In this document: piece by piece, positions 1 to 11,593 of the stretch
Numbering within the stretch: the first letter of the stretch is position 1
How the letters are laid out: every line of letters begins with the position of its first letter
DNA from: Papaver somniferum
Taxonomy: Eukaryota; Streptophyta; Magnoliopsida; Ranunculales; Papaveraceae
NCBI RefSeq assembly: GCF_003573695.1
Contig: NC_039358.1
Location: 191,866,418 to 191,930,417 of the forward strand
Reading direction: 5' to 3'
Length of the DNA stretch: 64,000 nucleotides
Notes under the pieces: model-generated
Told to the model about the DNA's origin: nothing
Database searches by the model: none
What the model saw: the letters and a program-made list of their open reading frames with translations, nothing else
Position numbers and translations under genes: made by a program

Positions 1-390
1 CAAACGTGTACGTGTATGTTGGTTCAACATAGTAACCCAAAAGGTTAACCATGTGAGCATTTCATATTAAACTTGTTCTTCTTCACCATAACTAGTTCAA
101 TTGACTCAAATGAACTAGTTAGAGAGTTTTTCAATTGCTATGAGATCTTATGTAACTACACAAGACACAATTGAAACAAAGATGATTCGATTCGATTGAA
201 TCGGCTCATGAACTTTATAGCCACGGTTTGCATAAAGCATTCCTTAGTAATTTAAGTTTCATGTTCAGAGCACATCTTTAGATCATAACCTCTTAAGCTC
301 ACAAACAAGTTCGCGGACTTAAGACAACCGGTGGAGTTTTCCAAACTCATCAGAAAATCTCGGCAAAGAGACTTTCGCTTGTTCGCGGAC
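1..390. repeat. LTR fragment, family of the 35599-37967 LTR
   Basis: The sequence aligns by eye with about 36890-37330. Shared blocks include the 'aaccataactagttcaa' stretch, 'gaactagttagagagt' and 'gaactttatagccacggttt'. It is therefore part of a long LTR cut by the left edge of the window. The similarity fades after about 300 and ends where the copia LTR begins near 391. No coding potential is visible. Confidence 0.75.
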
Positions 391-576
391 TCTCACCTCC
401 AAGATACAACTACTGATATTATTCCTCTATGTAGCATACAAAGAGAATACTCTAAGAACTTGGCAGTGTTTAGCAAAACTTAAAACAGATAAAAGTAAAA
501 TTGTTTACAGAAAGCTGAGGGAGAGTAGAAGAAGAGATGTTTCTCTGTTGTATCAAATGAGATGAAGACTCCTCTC

Positions 577-584
577 TTATATAG
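577..584 (-). promoter_or_regulatory. LTR TATA box
   Basis: The minus strand reads ACTATATAAGAGAGG. The same motif lies at the equivalent place in the other LTR (6147-6154), where it would drive element transcription. Confidence 0.45.
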
Positions 585-935
585 TTTTCAAGAATATTTT
601 GGATGTTAGAAATAATGGAAAAAGATTCCCATACGTATGACAAAGGACAAAAAAACAGTCACTAAGAAAACTGTGTAAAGAAAAGGGTGCAAAGCTGACA
701 AGCTAGGAGACTGTGTAAAGTAAAAGCTTTTGTCTGTCCCAGAGAAGACTGTGTAAAGTAAAGTCTGTCCCAGAGAAGCATGCGAAAACAATGTGTCAGT
801 CAACAAAGAATCACGCGTGCCAGATATATAAAACAAAGAGAAAGAGTCTGCGCGCGTGCGACAAACATGTACAGACAAAACGTAAAAAATTCTTCTTCAT
901 GTGTGGAAAATTCAGCAAAAAGATAGGATCTTATT

Positions 936-966
936 ACACCCACACCCACACCCACACCCACACCCG
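936..966. repeat. CACACC microsatellite
   Basis: Five tandem CACACC-type units run into CCGACCCGACC. The 5' LTR has only a single unit here (around 6485), so the array expanded after insertion. Confidence 0.8.
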
Positions 967-1257
967 ACCCGACCGGACGGCGTGCATGCTTCGGTGCGAA
1001 GCACCGCGCATACGGGAAAGGCAACCTTGTCGTAGTCTAGGTCTTCTCCCTCACACAAAAGTGTGTTGACCCAAAGGGCCATGCCCTTTAGCCAATTCTA
1101 TGGTATTTAAGTCTAAAACTCTTTAGATTTTAGTCTATGTGGGACTATTGTTTTATCTATTCACATGAAAAAATAATTAGTGGGAAATAGGTCTAGGGAT
1201 CAAATCATAGTCCATGCACATTTGGTTTTACAAAACAAAAACCTGTTTTTTCCAACA

Positions 1258-1270
1258 ATCCCCCACATGA
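1258..1270 (-). promoter_or_regulatory. Polypurine tract of the copia element
   Basis: The minus strand reads TCATGTGGGGGAT immediately before the LTR start TGTTGG. This is the expected site of plus-strand priming and supports the minus orientation. Confidence 0.75.
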
Positions 1271-1810
1271 ATGATAAAACATGTCGATAGAAATACGAGA
1301 AAACAGAATACATCAAAAATAGGCTAAGGTGTCTCAGAGATTGAAACTTAACTTAGTGAGAGGTTACCGGAACTGCTTGTTGAAACGGTGAACACAATGT
1401 CTTGAACCGCCAACAGTGAATGCAATTCAGAAATAACAACCACGCCTGATGTCTCAAAGAAAAGATGCCAAGCTCTTGCTATTGTGCCCGTTTTGACTGT
1501 GGGATAAATCCCGGACTTAATGAATGTCTCTAGAGAATCAGCTCAAATTCTCATAGGAAGCGGCCCCACTTCCAACATCCACATAGGTGAGTCCATTAAG
1601 AGTGTCCTGCTACACCCTACTTTAAGCAAAGGCATGGTACTCATTAAGATCCCAACAGATCATCCTAAATCATGCAGGTAGCACTATCACACAGTTACAC
1701 CATAGGGAGGGACTAAGATAGTGTTGTCCCGACATCACCAAAAATTAGTTGTCTCATTGAACCTTGATCTTGGAGCTCCATTCACAAGGTTGAGTATCCT
1801 TCATGGCGAT

Positions 1811-3362
1811 TTATTCTATGAGCTTAAGTCCCATCCCCCTTGATGTGGATCTAACTACCTCTCTAGATAATCCTTTCGTCAAAGGATCTGCAATATTCTC
1901 TTTAGACCTCACAAAGTCTATAGAGATGATACCAGTAGAGAGTAGTTGTTTCACTGTCATGTGTCTTTTTTGTAGATGTATAGACTTTCCGTTGTATACA
2001 CTATTCTTTGCGCAACCAATAACAGCTTGACTGTCACAGTGGATTGCGATCGAAGACACAGGCTTGGGCCAGAGTGGAATTCCTCCCAGGAAACCTCGTA
2101 TCCATTCAGCTTCCTCTCCCGCTTTCTCCAAGGCTATAAACTCAGACTCCATGGTGGATCGAGCTATACATGTCTGTTTGGAAGACTTCCATGAAACAAA
2201 CGCACCTCCAAGTATGAAGATGTACCCACTAGTGGATTTGCACTCATCTGAGTCTGATATCCAGTTATCATCACAATACCCTTCTAGCACAGCAGGATAC
2301 TTCCCAAAACTTAAGCAATAGTTTGAAATTCCTCTCAGGTACCGTAGAACTCTGTAGAGAGCATTCCAGTGATCCTGCCCAGGGTTGCAAGTGTACCTGC
2401 TCAATCTAATCACAGTATAGGCAATGTCAGGTCTTGTGCAGTTCATCAAATACATAAGACTGCCAATAATGCGAGAATACTCAAGTTGAGAAATTCCCTC
2501 ACCCTTGTTCTTTTTCAAGTTACAATTGGGATCATAAGGAGTAGATACAGGTTTAGCATTTTCATGATTAAATCTCTTAAGTACAGTTTCAGCATAATGA
2601 GATTGACTAAGATTATATCCATCAGACGTCTTTCTGATTTTCATCCCTAGGATTACATCTGCGGGGCCTAAGTCTTTCATGTCAAAATTTTCGTTAAGCA
2701 TGCTTTTAGTGGTATTAATAATCAAGGTTACTACCTAATATGAGCATATCATCAACATATAGGCACACAATAACATGAGAATCATCCACAGATTTAATGT
2801 AAACACATTTATCAGATTCATTAACCTTGAAGCCATTAGATATCATTACATGATTAAATTTTTCATGCCACTGTTTAGGTGCTTGTTTTACCATACAAGA
2901 TTTTTCAGTTTGCATACTTTGTCTTCAAACCTTTCACAACAAAACCTTCAGGTTGGTCCATATAAATTTCTTCATTCAATTCACCATATAAAAAAGCAGT
3001 TTTAACATCCATCTGATGTATATGCAAATCATAAATAGAAGCAATAGCAATCAGCATCCTATAGAAGTGATTCTTGACCGGTGAATAGGTATCAAAGAAA
3101 TCTAATCCTTCCTGTTGTCTATACCCCTTAGCTACCAACCTAGCTTTGTGTTTTTCTATAGTTCCATCTGTTCTAAGTTCCTTTTGAAGACCCACTTGCA
3201 ACCTATGGTTTTACTACCAGGAGGTAAGTCTACAAGCTCCCAAGTTTCATTTTGTTGAATGGAATCCCACTCATTATTTGAAGCTTCTTCCCAGAAGGGA
3301 GCTTCCGGAGAAGTCATAGCTTCCTTATAGGTTTGGGGTTCAGACTCTACCGTAAGAGTCAC
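1811..3362 (-). pseudogene. copia reverse transcriptase and RNase H, frameshifted
   Basis: Four overlapping frames together give a Ty1/copia RT-RNase H region. 3362-3156 holds the RT start (…[10 protein letters not shown]). 3201-2905 holds [11 protein letters not shown], the [10 protein letters not shown] block and [12 protein letters not shown]. 2915-2715 holds the catalytic [11 protein letters not shown] box. 2725-1811 holds the connection and RNase H domain ([12 protein letters not shown], the IHCDSQAVI block, HLQKRHM and the [11 protein letters not shown] end). Frame changes near 3185, 2915 and 2720 break the polyprotein. The catalytic YVDD is preserved, so decay is recent or mild. The lineage looks Tork-like from the YVDD context; that assignment is an inference. 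Confidence 0.88.
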
Positions 3363-3624
3363 AAAATCTGGACCGAAACTTTCTCGGTTCTGACCCTCTT
3401 ACTTCTTCTAGGTTCGGTTCATCATCTAGAGACGGGGGTTGACTAGTCGAAGAACATCTGAGAGATCATCGCGGACCCTTTTGAGGTCCAGACCCTAAAG
3501 GGAAAATGTGTTCGAAAAACACTGCATCTCTGGATTCCATTATGGTGTTCTCACCAATTACCATGAACCTATAAGCACTAGTGTGCTCAGGATATCCTAG
3601 GAAAACACAATCCAGTTTTAGGTC

Positions 3625-4428
3625 CTATTTTGGTTTTTTGGAACGAGGAGTGGCCACCTTGGCCAAACACCCCCACACTTTAAAGTATGCATAGGACGGT
3701 TGTCTTCCTTTCCATAACTCATATGGAGTTTTGTCGGATTTCTTAAATGGAACTCGGTTCAAGATATAGCAAGCAGAGAGAATTGCTTCCCCCCACAGGT
3801 TCGAAGGTAGCCCTGAACTAGCTAACATAGCGTTCACCATATCTATGAGTGTTCGGTTTTTCCTTTCAGCTACTCCATTCGACTCAGGTGAAGAAGGTGC
3901 AGTAGTTTCATGAATGATGCCATTAAGTTTGCAGAATTCTCCTATAGGTATCACATACTCACCGCCTCGGTCCGACCTAAGAGTTTTAATAGTAACACCT
4001 CTTTGGTTTTCTACTTCAAGTTTATATAATTTGAAAGCGTCTAAGGCTTCATCTTTACTTCTAAGAAGATAAACCTGACAGTATCTTGAGTGATCATCTA
4101 TAAAAGTGATGTACCATTTTTTACCACCTCTAGTTGGTGTTGATTTCAAATCTCCCAAATCCGAGTGGATTAGTTCTAGGGGAGTTGTACTACGTTCAAC
4201 CTTTTTGTTAAAGGGTTTTCTTGCATATTTAGATTCAACACAAATTTCACATTTATGACCTCTGTCAAAGTTTATTTTAGGAATGCAGCCTAATTTAGCA
4301 AGTCTTTCAATGGATTTGAAATTAACATGTCCTAGTCTATCATGCCAAACATGTGAGGAGTCACAAACATAAGCAGAAGAAGATGCATTATCATTCAAGT
4401 TCAAAGAAAGTACACTAAGCTTAATCAT
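3625..4428 (-). CDS. copia integrase segment
   Basis: This open frame of 267 codons is part of the copia polyprotein. It begins with the zinc-binding part (WHDRLGHVNFKSIERL, then the CEICVESKYARKPF knuckle). The core follows with LIHSDLGD, TFIDDHSRYCQVYLL, LRSDRGGEY and SPESNGVAERKN, which supply the catalytic Asp, Asp and Glu. It ends with NRVPFKKSDKTPYELW and FKVWGCLAKV. The first ATG is internal to the polyprotein and is not a true start. The reading frame is intact across the whole integrase, unlike the RT. A stop follows at 3625, so the link to RT is lost. Confidence 0.9.
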   Translation of the reverse strand: MIKLSVLSLNLNDNASSSAYVCDSSHVWHDRLGHVNFKSIERLAKLGCIPKINFDRGHKCEICVESKYARKPFNKKVERSTTPLELIHSDLGDLKSTPTRGGKKWYITFIDDHSRYCQVYLLRSKDEALDAFKLYKLEVENQRGVTIKTLRSDRGGEYVIPIGEFCKLNGIIHETTAPSSPESNGVAERKNRTLIDMVNAMLASSGLPSNLWGEAILSACYILNRVPFKKSDKTPYELWKGRQPSYAYFKVWGCLAKVATPRSKKPK

Positions 4429-4608
4429 GTTTCAGTGACATATCCTTTTCCTACGAAGTCACCACCTTTAGATTACAACTTTGTTAGACTCAGCTACAAA
4501 TTTAAAACCTTTCCAAGTAAGATGGTTTCTGAGATAAGATTCTTGCATATGTCCGGGACGTGATACACGTCATTCAATGCGAGAGTTTTTCCTGAAGTGA
4601 GCTTCAAT

Positions 4609-4990
4609 TCAACCTTGCCTTTTCCCACTACTTTGAGGTGAAGAGTTTCCCATAAACAATTTCTCATCGTCTCCTACTTTGTTATAGGAGGAGAAAGCAT
4701 TTCTGAACTTACAGACATGCCTGGTGGCTCCAGAATCAAGCCACCAGTCTCTCACATTGGTCACATTTGAGACAAGGTTGACTTCAGACACCATGCCAGT
4801 AAAATATCCAGAATCATCTACTATGTTTGCCTTATTTTTCTGTTTAGGATCATTTTTGGTCTTTTTAGACGCCCTACAGTCTTTGGCCATATGACCAGTT
4901 TTTCCACAGTTATAACAGTCACCTTTGATGGTGTTTTTGGAGACACCACCCTTTGGTTTAAGATGGTTACCTTTGGAGTTACGACGTTTG
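4609..4990 (-). pseudogene. copia zinc knuckle and aspartic protease segment
   Basis: On the minus strand a CCHC knuckle (CYNCGKTGHMAKDC) lies at about 4868-4918. It is followed by the protease active-site block WWLDSGATRHVC and the FMGNSS segment. This frame differs from the upstream gag frame, so a frameshift lies near 4990. It is the expected gag-to-pol portion of a copia polyprotein. The protease is interrupted by a stop at 4609 before the integrase begins. Confidence 0.85.
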
Positions 4991-5696
4991 TTAGTTTGTT
5001 ACCATTTTTGCTGGATTCAGATTTTCCTCCATGCCCTTTCTTTGACGTAGCATTATCGTCTAGGACATGAGCTGTGTTTGACATGTCTTTGCTCACCATC
5101 AGGCTCTTGTCCTTGCAGCACAGAAGTTCCTCAACCTGGATCTTTTTCCCCAGTTCTACCATGGTGATTTCACGATTCTTGTGTCGCAGCCTCCTCTTGT
5201 ACTCGTTCCATGAGGGTGGAAGCTTTTCAATCACTGCAGATACTTGTAGAGCTTCATCAATATGCATGCCTTCAGCAAGAATTTCGTTGATGATTAGCTG
5301 GAGTTCGATGAATTGTTCTACTACAAGCTTTTCATCAGTCATCTTAAATTCAAGGAACCTAGCCACCAAGAACTTCTTGCTTCCAGCAGCCTCAGCAAGA
5401 TATTTTTCTTCCAGGGCTTCCCATAAATCAAAAGCAGTAAAATTTTCTTTTACATTATAAAAGTCGTACAAGGAGTCATCCAGACAGTTAAGTATATGGT
5501 TTTTGCACATGTAATTCTTCCTAGTCCACCTATCCAGTCTATCTTCATAACCACGGTCATGAAGCCTTCTTGAGGGTCTTTCTAAGGCAACTTCATCTAA
5601 CCTTTGGTCTTTTAAGAAGAATAAAATTTTGGATTGCCGTCGTTTAAAGTCTTTTCCACTAAAATTTGGGGGTTTGTTTACAGTACTCTTTCCCAT
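4960..5696 (-). pseudogene. copia gag (UBN2-type) N-terminal part
   Basis: The start chosen is the ATG at 5696 (MGKSTVNKPPNFSGKDF), which matches how copia gag proteins usually begin. An in-frame ATG at 5765 has no such support. The body has the UBN2/retrotran-gag pattern: RRQSKILFFLKDQ, the ALEEKYLAEAA block, FLEFKMTDEKLVVEQF and VSAVIEKLPPSWNEYKRRL. The frame is open to 4821, but after about 4990 the true coding moves to another frame where the zinc knuckle is found. Confidence 0.88.
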
Positions 5697-5725
5697 TTTG
5701 TTACAACAAAAAATATAGTAATGAA

Positions 5726-5895
5726 CGATATTGCCTTTAGATTGTTGGATAAAATGTAACAACAATCGTAATAATTGAGAAGAAAATACTTAGCTCAAAA
5801 CCAACGCTTGAATGATGTTCATGGAGATGCACAGATAATTGTAGCAGGAACTAGTAGAGGCACGTATGAGATACGCTGACCTAAAGGCAATATCG
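5726..5895. repeat. 15-bp perfect inverted repeat around the gag leader
   Basis: CGATATTGCCTTTAG at 5726-5740 is the exact reverse complement of 5881-5895. The 140-bp loop lies in the untranslated leader between the 5' LTR and gag, where packaging and dimerisation structures normally sit. A functional RNA role is only inferred. Confidence 0.6.
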
Positions 5896-5931
5896 CCTGC
5901 TACTCCTCTGAGATGCTATAGCAGTTGGCGA

Positions 5932-6789
5932 GTCACCTCCAGGATACAACTACTGATAGTATTCCTCTATGTAGCATACAAAGAGAATACTCTAAGAACT
6001 TAAAACAGGAGGATACAACTACTGATAGTATTCCTCTATGTAGCAAAACTTAAAACAGAGAAAAGTAAAATTGTTTACAGAAAGCAGAGGGAGAGTAGAA
6101 GAAGAGATGTTTCTCTGTTGTATCAAATGAGCTGAAGACTCCTCTCTTATATAGTGTTCAAGAATATTTTGGACGTTAGAAATAATGGAAAAAGATTCCC
6201 ATGCGTATGACAAAGGACAGAAAAACAGTCACTAAGAAAACTGTGTAAAGAAAAGGCTGACAAGCTAGGAGGCTGTGTAAAGTAAAAGCTTTTGTATGTC
6301 CCAGAGAAGACTGTGTAAAGTAAAGTCTGTCCCAGAGAAGCATGCAAAAACAGTGTGTCAGTCAACAAAGAATCACGTGTGCCAGATATATAAAACAAGG
6401 AGAAAGATTCTGCGAACATAAAAAATTCTTCTTCATATGTGGAAAACACGCACGAAAATCTTCAACAAAAAGATAAGATGTTATTGAACCACACCCGACC
6501 GACCGGACGGCAGCGTGCGTGCTTCGGTGCGAAGCACCACGCGTACGGGAAAGACAACCTTGCCCTAGTCTAGGTCTTCTCCCTCACACAAAAGTGTGTT
6601 GACCCAAAGGGCCATGCCCTTTAGCCAATTCTATAGTATTCAAGTCTAAAACTCTTTAGATTTTAATCAATGTGCGACTATTGTTTTATCTATTCACATG
6701 AAAAAACAATCAGTGGGCAATAGGTTTAGGATCAAATCATAATCCATGCACATTTGGTTTTACAAAACAAAAACCCGTTTTTTCCAACA
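5932..6789 (-). repeat. 5' LTR of the copia element
   Basis: This matches 391-1257. It carries a local duplication of about 35 bp (5940-5976 and 6009-6045, the GATACAACTACTGATAGT block) that is not in the 3' LTR. The minus-strand TATA box is at 6147-6154. It ends with CCAACA at 6789. Confidence 0.85.
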
Positions 6790-8195
6790 CCATCAACATC
6801 CAACAGATAAACCAAAACTTACTTCTTAGCCGAGATACAAGAGTTGAAATCTGAATTCACTCGTCTCTCACTGGTTGCACAAGCTAAACCAACACACCAG
6901 CATCTTAGCACCACTTGCCACGACCATTTCAGACTCACTCTCCATTCTGTTCAACCAACAGACCCTATCTTCTTCTCCATGTTGCTGTTGCTGCAAACGA
7001 GACTCACTTTGTTGGTGCTGTCGAACTGCAGAGACCCCATTGATGTTGCAGTCATCACCACTGCCTCTTGTTCATAGCAACACATTCCTTTCTCCCTAAT
7101 GCCGAAGATGTTGTTTCCCACATCCAGCTACCTCGAGCACACCATCAGATTAAACCCCATTAAGTACTTTCATCCGATTACAGTCAGCTCACCAGCAAAC
7201 CCTAGCTTTTCTGCCAATCACTCATATCAGCACCTTCCTCGACTTCTCAATTAAACCCAGTCAAGATCCATATCGAAAACCCTCAATTTCAACTGTTGTT
7301 GTTGAGAAGATTTGAAGCAACTAGCTTGATTCTCGATCCCAAGACACCACATATCCATTTTCGCTGTTGTGGAACATCATCCTAATTCCCTTGAATCCCC
7401 ATCTTGTTGCCAGCACAGCTTGAAGAAGAAATAAAGTTCAGATCCCATGTTCATTGATAAGAACAGCACTTGTTGATGTTGTCGCAGTTAATGCCATCTT
7501 TTTCTTGCTCTTCTCACTGATTCTTGGCTGAATCCAGTCCCTAGACTTCAGTAAATCGAACCCCTACATCTCTGTTGACGTTTCCTCTCCGTACAGCACA
7601 ATTCAATCAATACCACCGTGTGTACCTGCAGATTCAATCCACCAAGATGACCAATTTCCTAATTCGAACCAACTATTCCATTCTCACAATAAAATTTACA
7701 TTCAATGGAAGCTTGAATCTCCTCCCATGTCTTAGTAACACAAAGATCAACAACACCCATCTCATAAACGAGTAGCATCCACCTCCATTTGTTGTTGCAG
7801 TGAGCATCAACTATATTCCCCTCTCCATATTGTCTCGATCTCATGCTCAGATCCCCTTTCTTTTCATAAGAAGGAAATGAAAATGTTGAACCCTGAACCA
7901 CAAAAGGAATGTGGTGGAAGAGATGCCACGTATCCCACTTTCTTTATTCCACCATTCGCTCTGTCCGTGAAATGAAAAGGCCAAGCAAGTGGCGGGAGTA
8001 GTGAGCTGCATGGGCGTACAAGGCAGACCACCACAGGCCCGGCCTATTTTGTTGCCTTGAGCTTTGTTGTCGCAAACGCCATTCAGCTCATCATTTAGCC
8101 ATTTATTTTCCGGTTGAACGGGTTTCATTTGTAATTCCTATAAATGACTTAAAATAATATTATTAGCTAGCTAACGAGACCTAACTAGTGTAAAT
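6790..8195. other. Intergenic, no gene recognised
   Basis: About 1.4 kb of unbroken sequence without a convincing coding region. It is rich in CAACA/TGTTG words on the plus strand. Small open frames show no known motif and no consistent codon pattern. It may be the remnant of an old transposon or untranslated exon, but nothing in the sequence decides this. Confidence 0.4.
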
Positions 8196-8669
8196 GTGGG
8201 TATAAAAATGTCGCACTTACGTGCTTATCATAGAACATGGGCGATGGTCAGACAACATGATGAAGATCTAGACATTGACGTAGATCAAACATCCTTGTCT
8301 TTTTGGAATCGTATTTTCATAATTTTTGTTGCACTAAACGGAAATCGTAATGTAAGAATTTTGGCAAGCGTTAAGGAGAAACTCAAGAAAGTCTTTGAAG
8401 AATGCGAAGATTTCAAAAAGGAAATGAAAGCCCAAAAGGAAGCCAATCCCACAATGCCAAGTGTGATAAGAGTAATTCTTTTAATAAGTTAGTTCATTAG
8501 AAATCATTTTGAATAACACTATCTAACATTATCTAACATATCGTATTTGCTTCTATAGTGTTCGAGGGCTCGCCGACAATATGAGGCAGTTCATGGGAAA
8601 GAGTTTCAACAAAATGATAGTTATTGCATCTTAGAAAATACTACCTATGATTTTGACCGATACGAATAA
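8196..8669 (+). CDS. Myb/SANT-like PIF/Harbinger-type protein remnant, two exons
   Basis: Exon 1 is 8196-8462, a GT-AG intron follows at 8463-8558, and exon 2 is 8559-8669, joining in phase 0. The predicted product is about 125 residues. It contains the block SFWNRIFIIFVALNGNRNV, then an ILASVKEKLKKVFEECEDF helix, and after the intron RRQYEAVHGKEFQQ…YCILE. This matches the layout FW-R-I…R-S-L…Y-GK-F…C-W-I-L of plant trihelix/Myb-like proteins that are the second ORF of PIF/Harbinger transposons and their domesticated relatives. The usual N-terminal T-E-E-D-x-x-L segment is partly lost upstream, so this is a truncated copy. A related relic lies on the other strand at 11014-11477. No transposase or terminal repeats were found nearby. 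Confidence 0.55.
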
Positions 8670-9039
8670 GGGTTTATTTCAAATGTTATGATCTATCTTA
8701 TCGATTTAATGAAAGATGTATGCTTTTCCGATTCAATGAATGAAAAACCATTTTGATCTGTTGAATTTTATGTTTGTTCCATTTCTCAAAAGAAAAAACG
8801 AATAGTTTCATAACTTTTTAAGTATTTTCGTCCAGGTTTTAATCTCAAACGACCTAGCCGTTTTGACCACAGAAACTGAAAATTAAAATTTACGGTTTGG
8901 ATAACGGACCACGACCAAACTGTAAACACCATATTGTTCGAGTTCCTATGGTTTCCCAACCGTACTTTTGATATCGGTTTGGAAGCTGGTTTTTCGGCTA
9001 GGATTTAACAGATTACGGCAGTGATGGTATTTTCAATTG
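8670..9039. other. Intergenic, no feature
   Basis: AT-rich sequence with no repeat or coding signal that I can support. Confidence 0.4.
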
Positions 9040-10735
9040 TTATAGTAAGTAAGATTCGAACTCTAAGACTTGTGAAGATTAACTTTAAAGATTTAATTAA
9101 AATAATAAATAAAAAAGGGAGAGCTACTGGGTCCAGGATTCCACCGAATTCATATCATAAGGCTCAATAATTATTTTCAACAATTATCGCTCAATAAATA
9201 AAATAATATCGACTCTTATTTTGCCAAAGTAGATTCTCAAAATATTAGTTATAAATCGTAAGCATGGGACATCAAACATCTAAGCAAGCATGACCCATCA
9301 AATAAAATAATAACTAATTAATTCAAATCATAATTCTATTTTAATTAGTGCAAAAGTCATATAGAAAATAAAATAAATTCACCCATGTATGAAGTTCGGC
9401 TTCCTCAGTCGACCCAACGTTGGGGTTTAGGTTTTCATGATGAAAACACACTCAAAAATATAATTCGTAGCTCAAATGGTGTTTTTATTGAAGAAAACTA
9501 ATAATACAATGAATCTGCAACGCTGTATTGGCGTTACAGAAGTCACTGTTACAAGAGCTGTTTCAAATACAAAACAAGCGTGCCAAACTGACTGTTACAA
9601 GTACTGTTTATAAACGACAGTTCTCTGCGACAGTCAGTAGACGTCAAATGTTCCTCTTCTTCTTCTCTGCAGCAGCAGAGAAATCTGCTCTGCAACCCTT
9701 TATTCTTCTCCCCAACACTCGATATCCTCTCTGTAGCTCGACCCCTCCTATTTATATACCACCAGAGCCCCAAAATCTCGAGTAAATGCCCCCAAATCTT
9801 GCATTGAAGTCTCGGAGATTTTATTCTCCTTTTCATTCCTTTCATGCCTGTATCTGTTAAAATCTCTCTTCATCAAAAATATTGAATCCCCAATGAATAT
9901 ACTTCCCTAACTGCACGTATCTTCCACAATAACTCTGTATAATTCTCTCTTCAATTCTGTGCAGATACGAGAATATTTCCTTCCCCTTTCTCTTCCACAC
10001 GCGCTCGTTGCTGTCAACTGGTGTATACTCCCTCCAAACACGTTGAGTCATCATCCAAAAGCATAACAGAATGAGTATAGCGCACTCAGGTCACACGTAA
10101 CTGCGGTAAATAGCTTGGGAAAAATCTAGAAAATATCTCCTTCTCTGTTTTAACCAAACTTGACGTAGACCACCTATTTTCTCGAATCTGACCAACCTAC
10201 CAACCCTGTTTAATCTCTACCGGTCATTATCAATCCACAGCAGAGACTAAAACCAAATAAAACTCTCCCAAGTCGAGTAACAGAAGGCCGGCAATAATTC
10301 TCCCCTGTTTTCTCCCACGCGTGATTGTAGCCAAAGTTAGACGATTTTGACGGCAGTACCAACCCTGTTCAGTCTAAACAGGATGTTTGATTCCAATTCC
10401 AGCTGTTTAATCTCCTTCAAACTCGTTGTACACTTCACTGCAAAATCTCGGGTTTTGAAGAACCAATTTCCCGCCAAAAAATGAATTCAAACGAAGAAGA
10501 AAAGGTTGCCCCTTGTTCAACAGCTGGGGTTCCCTTAGCAGCTGGCGCTATGGGGTGCAAATAGTAAAGAAGGTGTCCCTTATAAAATAAAGTGCCCCTT
10601 ATCCAACTGTGAGAGTTCAAATAACATGTGTCCTCCGGGTTGCAAATAATATTTTTTCGACCAATTCTCCCCAAGAGCTTATTCTTCCAAAAACAACTAA
10701 AACAAGTTTATTAGTGATAAAATGAGTCCCAGCTA
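9040..10735 (-). repeat. LTR-like repeat, copy A (pair with 62135-63555)
   Basis: Both copies share, in the same order and orientation, the GACTTGTGAAGATTAA start, an AT-rich TAATTA section, a CTTCTTC/CAGCAGCAGAG section, and the end block CCGCCAAAA…AACATGTGTCCTCCGGG. On the minus strand a TATA-like box (TATATAAATAGG, about 9748-9759) would fit a solo LTR read leftward. The copies are strongly diverged. Exact ends, and any TG…CA termini, are not resolved. Confidence 0.6.
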
Positions 10736-11013
10736 ATGTATTTATGGGTGAAAATTCGTCACACTTGGGTGTTCATCAGGCAGGACATTCTGGCCGTTAG
10801 TTGCGATTCCCATAATTACGAATACTTACGGCTGGTATACCCAGCCGTTAGTTTGGTTGCTTTTGTAAATTTTATTGTCGTATTCCATCAAATTTTTCAA
10901 CTTTCATTCATCAATTCATAATCTTACCATTACATAATTTGGGTAGGTCGCGTTACACTCAATAGTTATACCCAAATGCAAAAAATAAAACACGGAGTAA
11001 TACACTTAAATAG

Positions 11014-11477
11014 TCAAGCTTGGTTGTAGATCTCAATAAACTCTCTCGTGATCCAATAGCATTTCTCATGCTCAAATTCTTGGCGACAAATAGCTAGGTA
11101 ACGGGCAAAAGCTCAGGCGATCTAGAAAACAAATAAAGGTAAAGTTAGTATTTTATTCAGAACTTACTTGATTAGAAAACATTTGCACATACTCACTATA
11201 TTGAAAAAGAACATTTCGGGACTCATCGCCTTCACCCGTGCCAATTGCACCCTAAAAACTTCCATTTCTAGGTAGATTTCCTTGAACCTATCCTTTATTT
11301 GGTTCATCGATCTTCCATTTTCATTACCATCTACGGCCACAAAGACCATAAATATACGGCTCCATTGAGAATCATCACTTTCTCCCGCGTTAATGCCTTG
11401 ATTTTCGTCATGCTTTCTCACCGTGGCGTCACTCTAACGATTGACATATCTTCTTCGGTAGTGTACGAAGTAACCAT
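11014..11477 (-). pseudogene. Myb/SANT-like PIF/Harbinger-type relic
   Basis: On the minus strand MVTSYTTEEDMSIVRV starts at 11477. A stop and frame change follow, then KHDENQGINAGESDDSQWSRIFMVFVAVDGNENGRS and KDRFKEIYLEMEVFRVQL. A GT-AG-like intron leads to a second exon with ARYLAICRQEFEHEKCYWI, ending with TGA at 11014-11016. The order of motifs parallels 8196-8669, so both derive from one family of PIF/Harbinger-associated trihelix/Myb proteins. An in-frame TGA just after the acceptor and the break near 11420 show it is dead. Unlike the other copy, it keeps the N-terminal TTEED signature. Confidence 0.6.
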
Positions 11478-11510
11478 GTTTCTTCTTGTTTTTTTTGCAA
11501 CAATTGTGTG

Positions 11511-11528
11511 TGTGTGTGAGAGAGAGAG

Positions 11529-11593
<65 letters not shown>

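Larger units (their letters stand above)
391..1257 (-). repeat. 3' LTR of the copia element
   Basis: This matches 5932-6789 along its length with scattered substitutions and indels. It ends with CCAACA on the plus strand (TGTTGG on minus). It contains a TATA-like box on the minus strand at 577-584 and a CACACC-type microsatellite at 936-966 that is absent from the other LTR. The left edge is approximate. Confidence 0.85.
391..6789 (-). mobile_element. Ty1/copia LTR retrotransposon, degenerate, minus strand
   Basis: Two LTR copies (about 391-1257 and 5932-6789) flank a gag-protease-integrase-RT-RNase H region read on the minus strand. This is the copia domain order. The outer LTR end is TGTTGG on the minus strand, and a purine-rich tract (GTGGGGGAT, minus) sits directly inside the left LTR as the polypurine tract. 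Coding frames are broken at about 4990, 3185, 2915 and 2720, so the element cannot be autonomous. The inner LTR boundaries are uncertain because homology fades near 390 and 5932. I did not find a clear primer-binding site or target-site duplication. Confidence 0.9.
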
